DNA of 64,000 nucleotides from an uncultured Eubacteriales bacterium (GCA_900542295.1 UQNJ01000015.1:1-64000), one strand, 5' to 3'; counted from the stretch's first letter, positions 44,408-53,533 are shown. The notes: generated from the letters alone by a model not told the origin. Numbers and translations: made by a program.

Positions 44408-46285
44408 ATGGCAAAAGTAATCGGTATTGACTTAGGAACAACAAACTCTTGCGTTGCAGTATTAGAAGGCGGAGAGCCTACAGTTATAGCTAATGCGGAA
44501 GGAATGAGAACTACACCGTCAGTAGTGGGATTCAAAAAAGATGGAGAAAGACTTGTGGGAGAAACTGCAAAGAGACAGGCGGTAACAAATCCTGACAGAA
44601 CAATATCTTCCATAAAGAGACATATGGGCGAAAACTTCAATGTAACAATTGACGGAAAAGATTATACACCACAGGATATTTCAGCAATGATTCTTACAAA
44701 ATTAAAGAACGATGCTGAAAGCTATCTTGGAGAAAAGGTATCGGAAGCAGTTATTACAGTTCCTGCTTACTTCTCAGATGCACAGAAGCAGGCTACAAAA
44801 GATGCCGGAAGAATCGCAGGACTTGATGTAAAGAGAATCATCAACGAGCCTACTGCTGCATCTCTGGCATACGGTCTTGATAAAGAAGAAGGCTCACACA
44901 AGATTTTAGTATATGACTTGGGCGGCGGTACATTCGATGTGTCTATCCTTGAATTAGGAGACGGAGTGTTTGAGGTACTGGCAACCAACGGTGATACACG
45001 CCTTGGCGGAGATGACTTTGATGAAGTTCTTTTAAACTACCTTGCAGACAATTTTGCAAAGGAACACGGAGTTGACCTCAGGGCTGACAAAATGGCTCTT
45101 CAGAGATTGAAAGAAGCCGCAGAAAAAGCAAAAAAAGAACTTTCCGGTTCACAGACTGCAAACATCAATCTGCCGTTTATCACAGTTACAGCAGACGGAC
45201 CTCTTCATATGAATGAAGACCTGACAAGAGCTAAATTCGATCAGCTTACAGGACATCTGGTAGAGAGAACCATCGAACCTATGAAGAAAGCAATGGCAGA
45301 CGCAGGTGTTTCCAACTCAGATATTGCTAAGGTTATCTTAGTTGGTGGTTCAACAAGAATTCCGGCTGTTCAGGAAGCAGTAAAGAAAGTTACAGGCAAG
45401 GAACCGTTTAAAGGAATCAATCCTGACGAATGTGTTGCAATCGGTGCAGCTATTCAGGCAGGCGTACTGACAGGAGAAGTTCATGATGTGCTGCTCCTTG
45501 ATGTAACACCGCTTTCACTTTCCATCGAAACTTTAGGCGGCGTTGCTACAAAGCTTATAGAAAGAAACACAACTATTCCTACCAAGAAGAGCCAGATTTT
45601 CTCCACTGCTGCCGATAACCAGACAGCTGTTGACATCCATGTAATGCAGGGCGAAAGAGAAATGGCAGCCGGCAATACAACATTGGGAAGATTCCAGCTC
45701 ACAGGAATAGCACCTGCTCCTCGTGGAATACCTCAGATTGAAGTTACTTTCGATATCGACGCTAACGGTATTGTAAATGTAAGCGCTAAGGATATGGGAA
45801 CAGGTAAGGAACAGAGAATTACAATTACTTCTTCAACAAACCTTTCAGAAGATGAAATTAACAAGAAAGTTAAGGAAGCTGAACAGTATGCAGAAGAAGA
45901 TAAGAAGAGAAAAGAAGAAGTAGAAATCAGAAACAGAGCAGAATCTCTTGTATATGAAACTGAAAAATCCGTAAAGGATCTTGGAGACAAGCTGACTGAA
46001 GAAGAAAAGACAGAAATCAATGATGCAAAAGATCAGCTTCAGGCAGTATTAAACAACGGAACAGTAGACCAGATTAAGGAAAAGACAGAAGCTCTGACTG
46101 AAAAATTCCACATAATTTCCACTAAGTTATATCAGCAGGCTCAGGCAGCAGGTGCAGACCCTGCGGCAGCAGCAGGTGCGGCAGGTGCAGGCTTTAACCC
46201 TAACCAGGGAGGAGAAGCTCAGGCAGGTCCGGCTGACGACAATGTGGTAGACGCTGACTACGAGGTAGTTGACGACGACAAATAG
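44408..46285 (+). CDS. dnaK: molecular chaperone DnaK (Hsp70)
   Basis: ATP-driven chaperone. The N terminus has VIGIDLGTTNSCVAVLEGG, given here up to the phosphate loop, and the nucleotide domain lacks the 24-residue insert of Gram-negative DnaK, as usual in Gram-positives. YDLGGGTFDVSILELG and VILVGGSTRIPAVQ are the other signatures. The substrate domain and helical lid follow, ending with a Gly/Ala-rich tail and DYEVVDDDK. 625 aa. AGGAGG precedes it. A terminator at 46298-46345 separates it from dnaJ. Confidence 0.98.
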   Translation: MAKVIGIDLGTTNSCVAVLEGGEPTVIANAEGMRTTPSVVGFKKDGERLVGETAKRQAVTNPDRTISSIKRHMGENFNVTIDGKDYTPQDISAMILTKLKNDAESYLGEKVSEAVITVPAYFSDAQKQATKDAGRIAGLDVKRIINEPTAASLAYGLDKEEGSHKILVYDLGGGTFDVSILELGDGVFEVLATNGDTRLGGDDFDEVLLNYLADNFAKEHGVDLRADKMALQRLKEAAEKAKKELSGSQTANINLPFITVTADGPLHMNEDLTRAKFDQLTGHLVERTIEPMKKAMADAGVSNSDIAKVILVGGSTRIPAVQEAVKKVTGKEPFKGINPDECVAIGAAIQAGVLTGEVHDVLLLDVTPLSLSIETLGGVATKLIERNTTIPTKKSQIFSTAADNQTAVDIHVMQGEREMAAGNTTLGRFQLTGIAPAPRGIPQIEVTFDIDANGIVNVSAKDMGTGKEQRITITSSTNLSEDEINKKVKEAEQYAEEDKKRKEEVEIRNRAESLVYETEKSVKDLGDKLTEEEKTEINDAKDQLQAVLNNGTVDQIKEKTEALTEKFHIISTKLYQQAQAAGADPAAAAGAAGAGFNPNQGGEAQAGPADDNVVDADYEVVDDDK

Positions 46286-46297
46286 TAGTGATATTAA

Positions 46298-46345
46298 AAA
46301 ATCCTCTGTGACTTTGCCTGTCAGGTTGAGTCACAGAAGGATTTT
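46298..46345 (+). terminator. terminator between dnaK and dnaJ
   Basis: ATCCT-CTGTGACT (46301-46313) pairs with AGTCACAG-A-AGGAT (46329-46342), one bulged A, with flanking A/T pairs and TTTTCTT. Read-through to dnaJ is probably partial. Confidence 0.75.
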
Positions 46346-46435
46346 CTTGTGTCCGCGGAGGACAGTAATGCTCCCGGATAGATAATTGTTAAATTACATC
46401 TGAGACGGTTCAGATGCACATTCAGAGGTTTTAAT

Positions 46436-47578
46436 ATGGCAGAAAAACGAGATTATTATGAAGTGCTTGGTTTGAAAAAGGGAGCAAGCGAGGATGAGAT
46501 TAAAAAAGCTTTTAGAAAAATGGCTATGAAATATCATCCAGACAAAAATCCCGGAGACAAGACAGCAGAAGAAAAATTTAAAGAAGTAAACGAAGCATAC
46601 AGCATCCTGTCTGACCCGGAAAAGAAGAGCAAGTACGACAGATTCGGCCATGCAGGTGTAGACCCTAACGCAGGTTTTGGCGGCGGCGGCTTTGGCGGCG
46701 GCTTCGGCGGCTTTGACGATATCTTCGATATGTTCGGCGGAATGTTCGGCGGCGGCTTCGGCGGCGGTCAGCAGAAAAGAGCCAACCAGCCTAAAAAGGG
46801 AAGAGACTTGCAGAAGGCTATAACAATCACCTTTGAAGAAGCAGCATTCGGAACAAAGAAAGAAGTACAGATAAATAAATATGTGAAGTGTACCACCTGT
46901 AACGGTGAGGGCAATAAGCCGGGGACAGAGAAAAAAACTTGTCCTAAATGCGGCGGCAGCGGTCAGATTTCTCAGACTCAGAGGACTCCGTTCGGTCCGT
47001 TCCAGAGCGTTACAACATGTGACCAATGCGGCGGCAGCGGTAAGATAATAGAAGAGCCATGCCCTGATTGCAAAGGCGCAGGCAAGGTGCGCAAAACAGT
47101 CAAGTTATCTATAGATATACCGGCAGGTGTTGATAATGAAAGTGTAATCCCTATAAGAGGTCAGGGAGAGCCGGGAATCAACGGCGGTCCTACAGGCGAC
47201 CTTTATATAGTTATTACAGTAAAGCCTCATAAAATGTTTACAAGAAGAGGCGACGATCTGTATCTTGAAATGCCGATAAGCTTTGAGCAGGCAGCTCTTG
47301 GTTCTGAACTTGTTGTTCCTACTTTAGAGGGAAAGGTTTCCTACAAAATACCGGCAGGAACACAGCCGGGTACGGTGTTCAGGCTGAAAGAGAAAGGCGT
47401 TAAGAAGCTTCGCCGTGAAGCAAAGGGCGATTTGTATGTGAAAGTAAATCTGGAAGTGCCTACTAAGCTTAATAACAAGCAAAAGAAAGCCATCACCGAG
47501 ATGGGAAAAGTGGTCAATGAGGATTGCTACCAGAAAAAAGGCGGATTTGCAGAAAAATTAAAAGAAATGTTTAAATAG
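46436..47578 (+). CDS. dnaJ: co-chaperone DnaJ (Hsp40)
   Basis: Type I J-protein that delivers substrates to DnaK. J domain residues 1-70 with HPD in KYHPDKNPGD; a Gly/Phe-rich linker (about 73-112); four zinc-binding repeats CTTCNGEG, CPKCGGSG, CDQCGGSG, CPDCKGAG; two C-terminal beta domains. 380 aa. AGAGG precedes the ATG. It has a T-rich terminator at 47597-47635. Normally followed directly by prmA; here about 3 kb of other genes intervene. Confidence 0.97.
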   Translation: MAEKRDYYEVLGLKKGASEDEIKKAFRKMAMKYHPDKNPGDKTAEEKFKEVNEAYSILSDPEKKSKYDRFGHAGVDPNAGFGGGGFGGGFGGFDDIFDMFGGMFGGGFGGGQQKRANQPKKGRDLQKAITITFEEAAFGTKKEVQINKYVKCTTCNGEGNKPGTEKKTCPKCGGSGQISQTQRTPFGPFQSVTTCDQCGGSGKIIEEPCPDCKGAGKVRKTVKLSIDIPAGVDNESVIPIRGQGEPGINGGPTGDLYIVITVKPHKMFTRRGDDLYLEMPISFEQAALGSELVVPTLEGKVSYKIPAGTQPGTVFRLKEKGVKKLRREAKGDLYVKVNLEVPTKLNNKQKKAITEMGKVVNEDCYQKKGGFAEKLKEMFK

Positions 47579-47596
47579 CAAGAATATATTAAATGG

Positions 47597-47635
47597 CGGA
47601 TGAACTTCTTCCTGACAGAGGTTTATCCGTTTTTT
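47597..47635 (+). terminator. dnaJ terminator
   Basis: CGGATGAAC (47597-47605) pairs with GTTTATCCG (47621-47629) with one G-T pair, then six T. Confidence 0.85.
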
Positions 47636-47639
47636 GTTT

Positions 47640-48000
47640 ATGGAGATAATTCGAATTCGGTCAGAAATTTCAATAGTTTTTATATGAGCTTGATTTTTTT
47701 CAAACATGAGATATAGTGAGATTTTATTTTTAACTAAGAAATATGTTGCCACTGTTAATAAAATGTGATATTTTTTAGACAAGGGAGAATTAGATAATAT
47801 TTATTAGAGCGTTTTATATACGTATTTTGTCTAATTAACTGAAAAGAAAAGACATATATTGAGACGGATAAATAGCGTATGGGGGCTAATAAATGTTGCC
47901 TATACGCTTTTGTTGTATTTTTTAATATTAAGGTAATGATAAAAAAGGAGGGGGAAGTAGTAAATACCTTAAATAAACGAGCATAAAAGAATTAAAGGGA
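47640..48000. other. AT-rich interval with two dyads and no gene
   Basis: No coding frame of note. TTAGACAA (47775-47782) is inverted as TTGTCTAA at 47827-47834. A stronger hairpin, AGCGTAT (47874-47880) with ATACGCT (47902-47908) plus inner GGC/GCC, is followed by TTTTGTTGTATTTTTT and looks like a terminator although no gene ends before it after dnaJ's own terminator. A short RNA ending here is possible. Confidence 0.4.
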
Positions 48001-48005
48001 TTAAA

Positions 48006-48872
48006 ATGAGAAGAATTATGAGGAACACTATATGTTTTATATTAGTGATTAGTATGGTGATTGGAATGACATCCACATAATTTGCTAACATGAAAAATAT
48101 GGTAGGTGATGAAAATAATAGTAGATTTTTGAAATTAGAGGAGGAATATGATAAAATTTATATTCAAAACAATGATATAATGGTGTCCGCTTTTAAAAAC
48201 AAAGGAAAAATTTCCGTTACTACTGCGAGCACGCCTGAAATTTCAGCAAGTTTAGTTTGCAGTGAGCCGATGAAATGTTATTTATCTAAAGATAGTATAG
48301 CTTTATATAGTACTGCATCAGGTAATTATGAAATGACTGTGCAAGTTGGACAGAATATTTCTGACGATATCGAGTTGAATGAACTTAAAACATTAATGAC
48401 TATAAATAATAGAGCTGCTCCAATAAAATACACATTCTTATATGAATTACCTAAAGGATATGCAATGATGAATATTGAGGAGTATTTAGAAGAATATGGA
48501 AATGTTCAAGAGAAAATAGAGTTCGGAGACATAAGAAATGTTGTTGTGATTATTGATGAAAATAAAAATATTGTATATACAGTAGATGATATGAATGCAG
48601 TGGATGCTTCGGGCAATGTAGTTGATACATATTATATGTTGGAAGATAACAAACTTACTCAAATCGTTAAGTTTAGTGATGATACAAAATTTCCAGTTGT
48701 TCTTCAAAATTCTACACATCCAGACTATGATAAAACAAAATATCTTAATAAAAGCGAGGTAAAAGAGGTCAGGGATAGATATTCAGGCAGTTCAATATTT
48801 ATGATTGCTAGCGCTTTCGTTGCCTTGGGAGTTGGCATATTAATAATCCAGCAGGTATTGCATATACAATAA
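48006..48872 (+). pseudogene. secreted/membrane protein gene broken by a stop in its signal peptide
   Basis: From ATG 48006, behind AAAGGG, the frame encodes a good signal peptide (MRRIMRNTICFILVISMVIG) and then reads TST-stop-FAN: a TAA at 48078-48080 falls exactly where the AxA cleavage site should be. The same frame continues open from 48081 to 48872 for 260 more codons. An internal ATG at 48090 has no ribosome site. The mature part is a beta-rich domain ending in a hydrophobic helix (ASAFVALGVGILII). After that helix the neighbouring frame continues with sensible sequence, so there is probably a second lesion near 48845. The family is not recognised. Confidence 0.6.
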
Positions 48873-49162
48873 TTTCAACAGTAATTGGAGCATATGATCA
48901 TTATTCATATAAAACATGGGATGAATTTTATGTCACAATGGTTAATAATCCAAGGTATAAATATTTAAGAACAATAACGCATTATCATTATCATCCGGGA
49001 AAAAGAACTTATTATCCGGCCGGCTTGCAAATATGCATTCGTAAAGGAATAAGTCATGGGGGGGAGAAGGATGAAGATGAAAAAACAAAATGTCATTATA
49101 AAGGGATGCTGTGCTTTCGCTGTGGTAGCATTTCCACTTATCTTCGCCATGTACAGAGTTGA
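48851..49162 (+). pseudogene. probable C-terminal remnant of the broken secreted protein
   Basis: In the frame one base back from the upstream one, the sequence continues the membrane helix as AGIAYTIISTVIGAY and then gives a Tyr/His-rich stretch (TITHYHYHPGKRTYYPAG) before running into the next gene's ribosome site. One lost base near 48845-48850 would explain the change. Where the original protein ended is unclear. Confidence 0.4.
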
Positions 49163-49514
49163 TGGGGAAGTCGATTATACCAAGGGGTATGCTGTAATAA
49201 TTACAGCGGCTCTTCTCGTTAGCATTGCTCAGGGTGGAGTATATATGTGGTATGAAAGACGAAAAAGCCAAATTACTCAAGGCGAAAAGGAAACTTCTGA
49301 AAAGACTTTGATAAGGATATTCTCTGCTGTGCTTGAGCTATGGACACTTATACTTACCGGAGTATTGATGTCGTCAGTATTATATATAATAGGCTGGAAT
49401 GAAAATTTGCCTTATAAGATATGGGCGGCGGCAGTGATAGCCGGATTGGTTTTGAGTACAGCGGCAATAGGCATCATAAGCATTAAGAAGCACAGAAAAG
49501 AATATAAACAGTAA
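49071..49514 (+). CDS. four-helix membrane protein, unknown
   Basis: 148 aa with four hydrophobic segments (about residues 10-30, 42-62, 87-110 and 118-140) and basic ends (MKMKKQ..., KKHRKEYKQ). No family recognised. GGGGAG precedes ATG 49071; ATG 49077 two codons later is equally possible. It follows the broken secreted-protein gene directly and may have been its immunity-like or assembly partner, which is speculation from position. A terminator follows. Confidence 0.6.
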   Translation: MKMKKQNVIIKGCCAFAVVAFPLIFAMYRVDGEVDYTKGYAVIITAALLVSIAQGGVYMWYERRKSQITQGEKETSEKTLIRIFSAVLELWTLILTGVLMSSVLYIIGWNENLPYKIWAAAVIAGLVLSTAAIGIISIKKHRKEYKQ

Positions 49515-49529
49515 TCAACTGAAAACTGA

Positions 49530-49557
49530 AAAGAGGCGGCGAAAGTCGTCTCTTTTT
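49530..49557 (+). terminator. terminator after the four-helix membrane protein
   Basis: AAAGAGGCGGC (49530-49540), GAAA tetraloop, GTCGTCTCTTT (49545-49555) with two G-T pairs, then TTTTT. Confidence 0.88.
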
Positions 49558-49682
49558 ACATCTGATGAAAGGACATTTGTAAAAAGATATCGACCATTTT
49601 AGCACTTAAACCAAAAAACCCTTGACTATATGACAAGTATATAATTAAAATTTATATATAAAACGAAAACGGAGGTAACAAA

Positions 49683-50015
49683 ATGCTTGTTATAGGATAT
49701 CCCAAGTGTACTACAGTAAAGAAAGCCAAAAAATGGCTTGATGAAAACGGTTATACATATGAAGAAAGAAATATAAAAGAACAGCCGCCTACTTATGAGG
49801 AACTTAAAGAATGGCATAAACTAAGCGGTCTTCCCATCAAAAAATTGTTTAATACCAGCGGCATGGTATATAAATCACTGAACCTTAAGGACAAGCTTCT
49901 CGATATGACTGAGGATGAGCAGCTAAGGCTTCTTTCAACAGACGGAATGCTTGTAAAAAGACCGGTTATAATCGACGGCGACAAAGTATGGTTCGGATTT
50001 AAAGGAACTCTTTAG
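49683..50015 (+). CDS. ArsC/Spx-family thioredoxin-fold protein
   Basis: Thioredoxin-fold protein of the arsenate reductase/Spx group, 110 aa. The N-terminal motif is GYPKCTTVKKAKKWL: a single Cys at residue 9 followed by Thr-Thr, so it lacks the CxxC of Spx and looks like the ArsC/YffB type. IIDGDKVWFGF near the end is the cis-Pro-side strand, with KRPVI before it. No ars genes surround it, so arsenate reduction is not supported; a general thiol or glutathione-linked role is more likely. CGGAGG precedes the ATG. The cyclase-family gene starts 10 bases after the stop. Confidence 0.88.
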   Translation: MLVIGYPKCTTVKKAKKWLDENGYTYEERNIKEQPPTYEELKEWHKLSGLPIKKLFNTSGMVYKSLNLKDKLLDMTEDEQLRLLSTDGMLVKRPVIIDGDKVWFGFKGTL

Positions 50016-50025
50016 GAGAAAAAAT

Positions 50026-50664
50026 ATGAAAGTAATTGATCTCACACACAAAATCTCCGAAAATATGCCTGTATATCCGGGAACAGAGGGGCCTAAGCTT
50101 AAAACCGTCAACACATATGAAAAAGACGGATTTAAGGAGACATTGATGACAATGTACAGTCATACAGGTACTCATATGGATCCGCCGGCGCATCTTTATG
50201 ACGGAGGAACCACCCTTGACCGATTTGACATCTCACATTTTGCAGGCAATGCCTTGACCGTGGATTGTCGTATGCTTTCGGCAGGCGACAGAATAACCTT
50301 GGATATGATAGACAAAGATAAGGCAGAAGAAGCCGATTATCTTCTTTTCAACACGGGCTGGAGCAGGTACTGGGGGAAAGAAGAATATTTCGGAGAATAT
50401 CCTTATGTAACCGATGAAGTAATTGATTACATAAGAGAAAGCAATAAAAAAGGCATAGGCCTTGATACCATAGGCCTTGACCCCATAGCAGATATAAACC
50501 TTACGCTGCACAAAAGGCTTTTTGAAAATCATGATGTGGTGGTTATAGAAAATCTGACCAATCTAAATGCACTAACCGGTAAATTATGCACATTCTTGTG
50601 CCTGCCCTTGAAATATGAAAACGCTGACGGTTCGCCTATAAGAGCCATAGCAATAACAAAATGA
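50026..50664 (+). CDS. cyclase family (kynurenine formamidase-like) metal-dependent hydrolase
   Basis: Member of the cyclase/KynB superfamily. SHTGTHMDPPAHL (His46, His50, Asp52, His56) is the metal-binding signature; the opening DLTHKISENMPVYPG is also typical, as is LDTIGLDPIAD. 212 aa. No tryptophan genes lie nearby, so formamidase activity is unproven; related proteins hydrolyse other amides or are uncharacterised. AGGAG precedes the ATG. It is tightly packed between the ArsC-like gene and prmA and likely shares their transcript. Confidence 0.87.
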   Translation: MKVIDLTHKISENMPVYPGTEGPKLKTVNTYEKDGFKETLMTMYSHTGTHMDPPAHLYDGGTTLDRFDISHFAGNALTVDCRMLSAGDRITLDMIDKDKAEEADYLLFNTGWSRYWGKEEYFGEYPYVTDEVIDYIRESNKKGIGLDTIGLDPIADINLTLHKRLFENHDVVVIENLTNLNALTGKLCTFLCLPLKYENADGSPIRAIAITK

Positions 50665-50674
50665 GGTATTGGAA

Positions 50675-51607
50675 ATGAGATATATACAAGTTGAGACAGA
50701 ACTCAAAAATACAGACATAGAGCCTATGACGGGACTTCTTTTGACCATGGGAATATCAGAGACCGTAGTGGAAGATCCTGATGATCTTAAAGGAATAATC
50801 GAAAAAAAAGAAGGATATGAGTGGGATTATATAGATTCTAAAGTTATGGAAACTCAGGATATGAACCCTAAGCTTACATTCTATTTGGGAGAGGAAGAGA
50901 TGAGCCGTGCCAAGGAGTTGGCATCGAAAATAAAAGAAGAATTTCCTCAAAGCAAGGTCACGGTTTCGGTGGAGGATGATTCTCAGTGGAAAGATAAGTG
51001 GAAAGAGTTTTTTAAACCTGCCCATATAACCGACACCCTTATTGTCAAGCCTACATGGGAAAATTATCATAAAGCCGCAGGGGAAAAGGTAATAGAGATA
51101 GATCCCGGTATGGCTTTCGGAACAGGAACTCACGAAACTACTTCCCTTTGTCTTAAGCTTATGGAAAAATATATGAAAAAAGGCGATGAGGTTCTGGATG
51201 TGGGCTGCGGCTCAGGAATTTTGTCTATAGGAGCGGCGCTTCTGGAAGCCGGCAAAATCATGGCTATAGATATAGACCCTGAGGCGGTAAAAGTTTCAAA
51301 GGAAAATTCAGCTCTTAATAATTGTGAGAATAAGATAGAAGTACGCTGCGGCAATCTGGTGGACGGAATAGATTTTAAGGCAGATATAGTCGTTGCAAAC
51401 TTGATGGCTGATCTTGTAATGCTCCTGAGCAGCCATGTAATGCCGCATATCAAGAAAGACGGCATATATATTTCGTCGGGAATCTTGGTGGAGAAAGAAG
51501 AGACAGTGTGCGATGCCATAAGAGACGGCGGCTTCGATATAATTGAAATAAGAGAAGACGGAATGTGGTGCGCCATAGCGGCAACTCCAAGGAGGGAGCA
51601 TGAGTAG
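50675..51607 (+). CDS. prmA: ribosomal protein L11 methyltransferase
   Basis: SAM-dependent trimethylation of ribosomal protein L11. An N-terminal substrate domain (residues 1-110, with DDSQWKDKWKEFFKP) precedes the Rossmann domain: IDPGMAFGTGTHETTSLCL in part, VLDVGCGSGILSIGAALL in part, and VVANLMADLV (motif IV NPPY-like NL). I take ATG 50675, eight bases after GAGG. 310 aa. Overlaps rsmE by eight bases, as in many Bacillota. Confidence 0.93.
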   Translation: MRYIQVETELKNTDIEPMTGLLLTMGISETVVEDPDDLKGIIEKKEGYEWDYIDSKVMETQDMNPKLTFYLGEEEMSRAKELASKIKEEFPQSKVTVSVEDDSQWKDKWKEFFKPAHITDTLIVKPTWENYHKAAGEKVIEIDPGMAFGTGTHETTSLCLKLMEKYMKKGDEVLDVGCGSGILSIGAALLEAGKIMAIDIDPEAVKVSKENSALNNCENKIEVRCGNLVDGIDFKADIVVANLMADLVMLLSSHVMPHIKKDGIYISSGILVEKEETVCDAIRDGGFDIIEIREDGMWCAIAATPRREHE

Positions 51608-52340
51608 ATTTTTTGTAAATCCGGAAGATATAGCAGAAAAATACATTTATCTGTCAGACAAGACAGACCTTCACCATATGAAGAAAGTTTTAAGGCTCAG
51701 AGTGGGAGATGAAGTTGATATTTCCGACGGGGAAGCTTGGGAGTATCGTACAAAAATCGAGGAAATAGGTGATGACGAGGCGGTACTTCTCATAGAGGAT
51801 AAGCAGAAATTTGCAAGAGAGCCGGAGCTTATTGTGACACTGTATCAGGGAATTCCAAAAGGCAGTAAAATGGAGGAAATAATTCAAAAGTCTGTCGAAC
51901 TTGGAGTTCATGACATAGTGCCTGTTTTCATGGAGAGGACTGTCGTAGTGGACAAGGGGAATATGGACAAAAAAGTCCAACGCTGGCAGAAGATAGCCGA
52001 TGAGGCTGTTAAACAGTGTAAGCGTGGAATAATTCCAGAGGTGAAAAAGCCTGTTAAATTTGCAGAAGCAGTTTGCCGTATGGATGAGCATGACTTGGTT
52101 GTATTTCCTTATGAAAATGAAGATGGAAGAACCATCAAAGACTGCTTGCAGGCTTGTTTTGAGAAAAAACCCAAAACTGTCGCAGTAATCATAGGCCCTG
52201 AGGGCGGATTTGCAGATAGTGAGGCAAAAGAATTGAAACAGGCAGGAGCAGACACAGTCAGTCTGGGGAAAACTATTTTGAGAACAGAAACTGCCGGCCC
52301 GGCGGCAATAGCAATGATAATGTATCAGTTGGAGCTGTAA
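51600..52340 (+). CDS. rsmE: 16S rRNA (uracil1498-N3)-methyltransferase
   Basis: SPOUT-fold methyltransferase modifying U1498 of 16S rRNA. A PUA-like N-terminal domain (residues 1-70, with HHMKKVLRLRVGDEV) is followed by the knotted domain: QGIPKGSKMEEIIQKSVELGV in part, IGPEGGFADSE and SLGKTILRTETAGPAA, the last two forming the SAM knot. 246 aa. Overlaps prmA. The usual follower mtaB lies about 1.2 kb further, beyond an inserted minus-strand pair. Confidence 0.94.
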   Translation: MSRFFVNPEDIAEKYIYLSDKTDLHHMKKVLRLRVGDEVDISDGEAWEYRTKIEEIGDDEAVLLIEDKQKFAREPELIVTLYQGIPKGSKMEEIIQKSVELGVHDIVPVFMERTVVVDKGNMDKKVQRWQKIADEAVKQCKRGIIPEVKKPVKFAEAVCRMDEHDLVVFPYENEDGRTIKDCLQACFEKKPKTVAVIIGPEGGFADSEAKELKQAGADTVSLGKTILRTETAGPAAIAMIMYQLEL

Positions 52341-52358
52341 GAAACAATATTTAGAAAT

Positions 52359-52396
52359 ATGAACCCCCTTATCGGATATGCGGTAAGGGGGTTCAT
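52359..52396. repeat. 13-bp perfect inverted repeat between convergent genes
   Basis: ATGAACCCCCTTA (52359-52371) and TAAGGGGGTTCAT (52384-52396), 12-base loop. It sits where rsmE and the small minus-strand gene converge. Neither side has a real T-run, so it may be a factor-dependent end or RNA-stability element rather than a standard terminator. Confidence 0.7.
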
Positions 52397-52430
52397 AGAA
52401 TAGTCTAAAAGACTTTCAGGCATATTTATT

Positions 52431-52592
52431 TTACTTTTCTTTCTGTGACTGCAAGATTTTGCGATAAGTGCTGCATCCGAATATGATGCCCACAACAAGA
52501 ACTCCTGCTATGCTTACATTTCTGACGATTTTGGAAACATCTACGGAAACTGTTATGTCTGCTGTTTTTTCGCTTTTATTCGGTAAATTCAT
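52431..52592 (-). CDS. small single-pass membrane protein, 53 aa
   Basis: Starts at ATG 52592, where GAGGGGGTGAAG gives a strong ribosome site. The product begins MNLPNKSEKTADITVSVDVS, a polar extracellular or cytoplasmic part, and has one helix (VSIAGVLVVGIIFGCSTY) then a short basic tail. No family recognised. It begins 28 bases after the deacetylase stop and is presumably on that transcript. Confidence 0.6.
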   Translation of the reverse strand: MNLPNKSEKTADITVSVDVSKIVRNVSIAGVLVVGIIFGCSTYRKILQSQKEK

Positions 52593-52620
52593 TTTCTTCA
52601 CCCCCTCGGTTAAGGACATT

Positions 52621-53490
52621 TTACCAGATAATTTTATTCATGTCAAAATCAGGAGTACGAAGAAACCTTTTTAGGCCGAAGAGGTCATCAGGAAAGCCTT
52701 TTCTGACTTTGTTCATCTTCTGGTAACTGGTAAGAGTTATCTTAAATCCCATTTCTTTAAGAATCTCATCGGCGCTTTTGTCTCTTGGATATTCTCCGAA
52801 AGGCCAAGCAAATACAACGGGTGCAGAACCGGCAGCGGCTGAGACCCTGTCTTGCGTTTTAGACAAATCCTCTTTCAGTGTGCGAGCATAATCTTCAAAA
52901 GATTCACCCTCTTTGTTCATAGCGCCTTTTCTGCCGTTATCCGTTGAATGAAGGTCATATGTATGGTTGCCTATCTCTATAGCTCCGGAAGATTGCATGA
53001 GGGCTATTTCTCCCCATGAAAGATTGGAGTTGAATTTATCCCTGTATATATCATCAGAAGAAATATCGCTTTGTGAACCGATTACAGAAATTACGGCTTT
53101 CATATGGTATTTTTGCAAAAGAGGATAGGCAAGAGAGTAATTGTTGGCATATCCGTCATCAAAGGTGATAAGAACAGGCTTTGAGGGTAGCGCTGCCCCG
53201 GAATATACATAATTTATCAGTTGATTTGCCGTAATTGATGTGAAACCGTTATCGCCAAGCCATTTTAAATCGGATTCAAACATTTCAGTACTTATATTGT
53301 ATTCATTTATACGGTCGGGGCTGTCGGTAATGCCGTGGTACATAAGGACAGGAAGATTGACAGACTCCCTAACATCCGGTATGAGAACAGGGGAGTTTTC
53401 TGATGCAGGCGAGGCAGTACTAAATAAAAAGCAGGCGCTGACGGTAAGTGCGGATAAAAAAAGAAACATTATTAAACAAAATTTTTTCAT
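52621..53490 (-). CDS. polysaccharide deacetylase lipoprotein
   Basis: NodB-fold carbohydrate esterase 4 member, exported and probably lipid-anchored. N-terminal hydrophobic stretch ends in the lipobox VSAC (Cys20). LPVLMYHGITD opens the domain; LITFDDGYANNY gives the catalytic Asp111 and metal ligand Asp112, EIGNHTYDLH the metal-binding histidines, and FAWPFGEYPRD the next motif. 289 aa. Substrate may be peptidoglycan or another N-acetylated glycan. AAGGAGG precedes the ATG. It splits the rsmE-mtaB pair and is divergent from mtaB. Confidence 0.92.
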   Translation of the reverse strand: MKKFCLIMFLFLSALTVSACFLFSTASPASENSPVLIPDVRESVNLPVLMYHGITDSPDRINEYNISTEMFESDLKWLGDNGFTSITANQLINYVYSGAALPSKPVLITFDDGYANNYSLAYPLLQKYHMKAVISVIGSQSDISSDDIYRDKFNSNLSWGEIALMQSSGAIEIGNHTYDLHSTDNGRKGAMNKEGESFEDYARTLKEDLSKTQDRVSAAAGSAPVVFAWPFGEYPRDKSADEILKEMGFKITLTSYQKMNKVRKGFPDDLFGLKRFLRTPDFDMNKIIW

Positions 53491-53533
53491 GGAAACCTCC
53501 TTATAAACATTTTATTTGTAAAGAAGGTGGGAT

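Noticed and set aside
49622..49645. TTGACT and TATAAT ahead of the ArsC-like gene as a promoter
   Set aside because: The two hexamers are only 12 bases apart, too close for a sigma-A promoter in this pairing.
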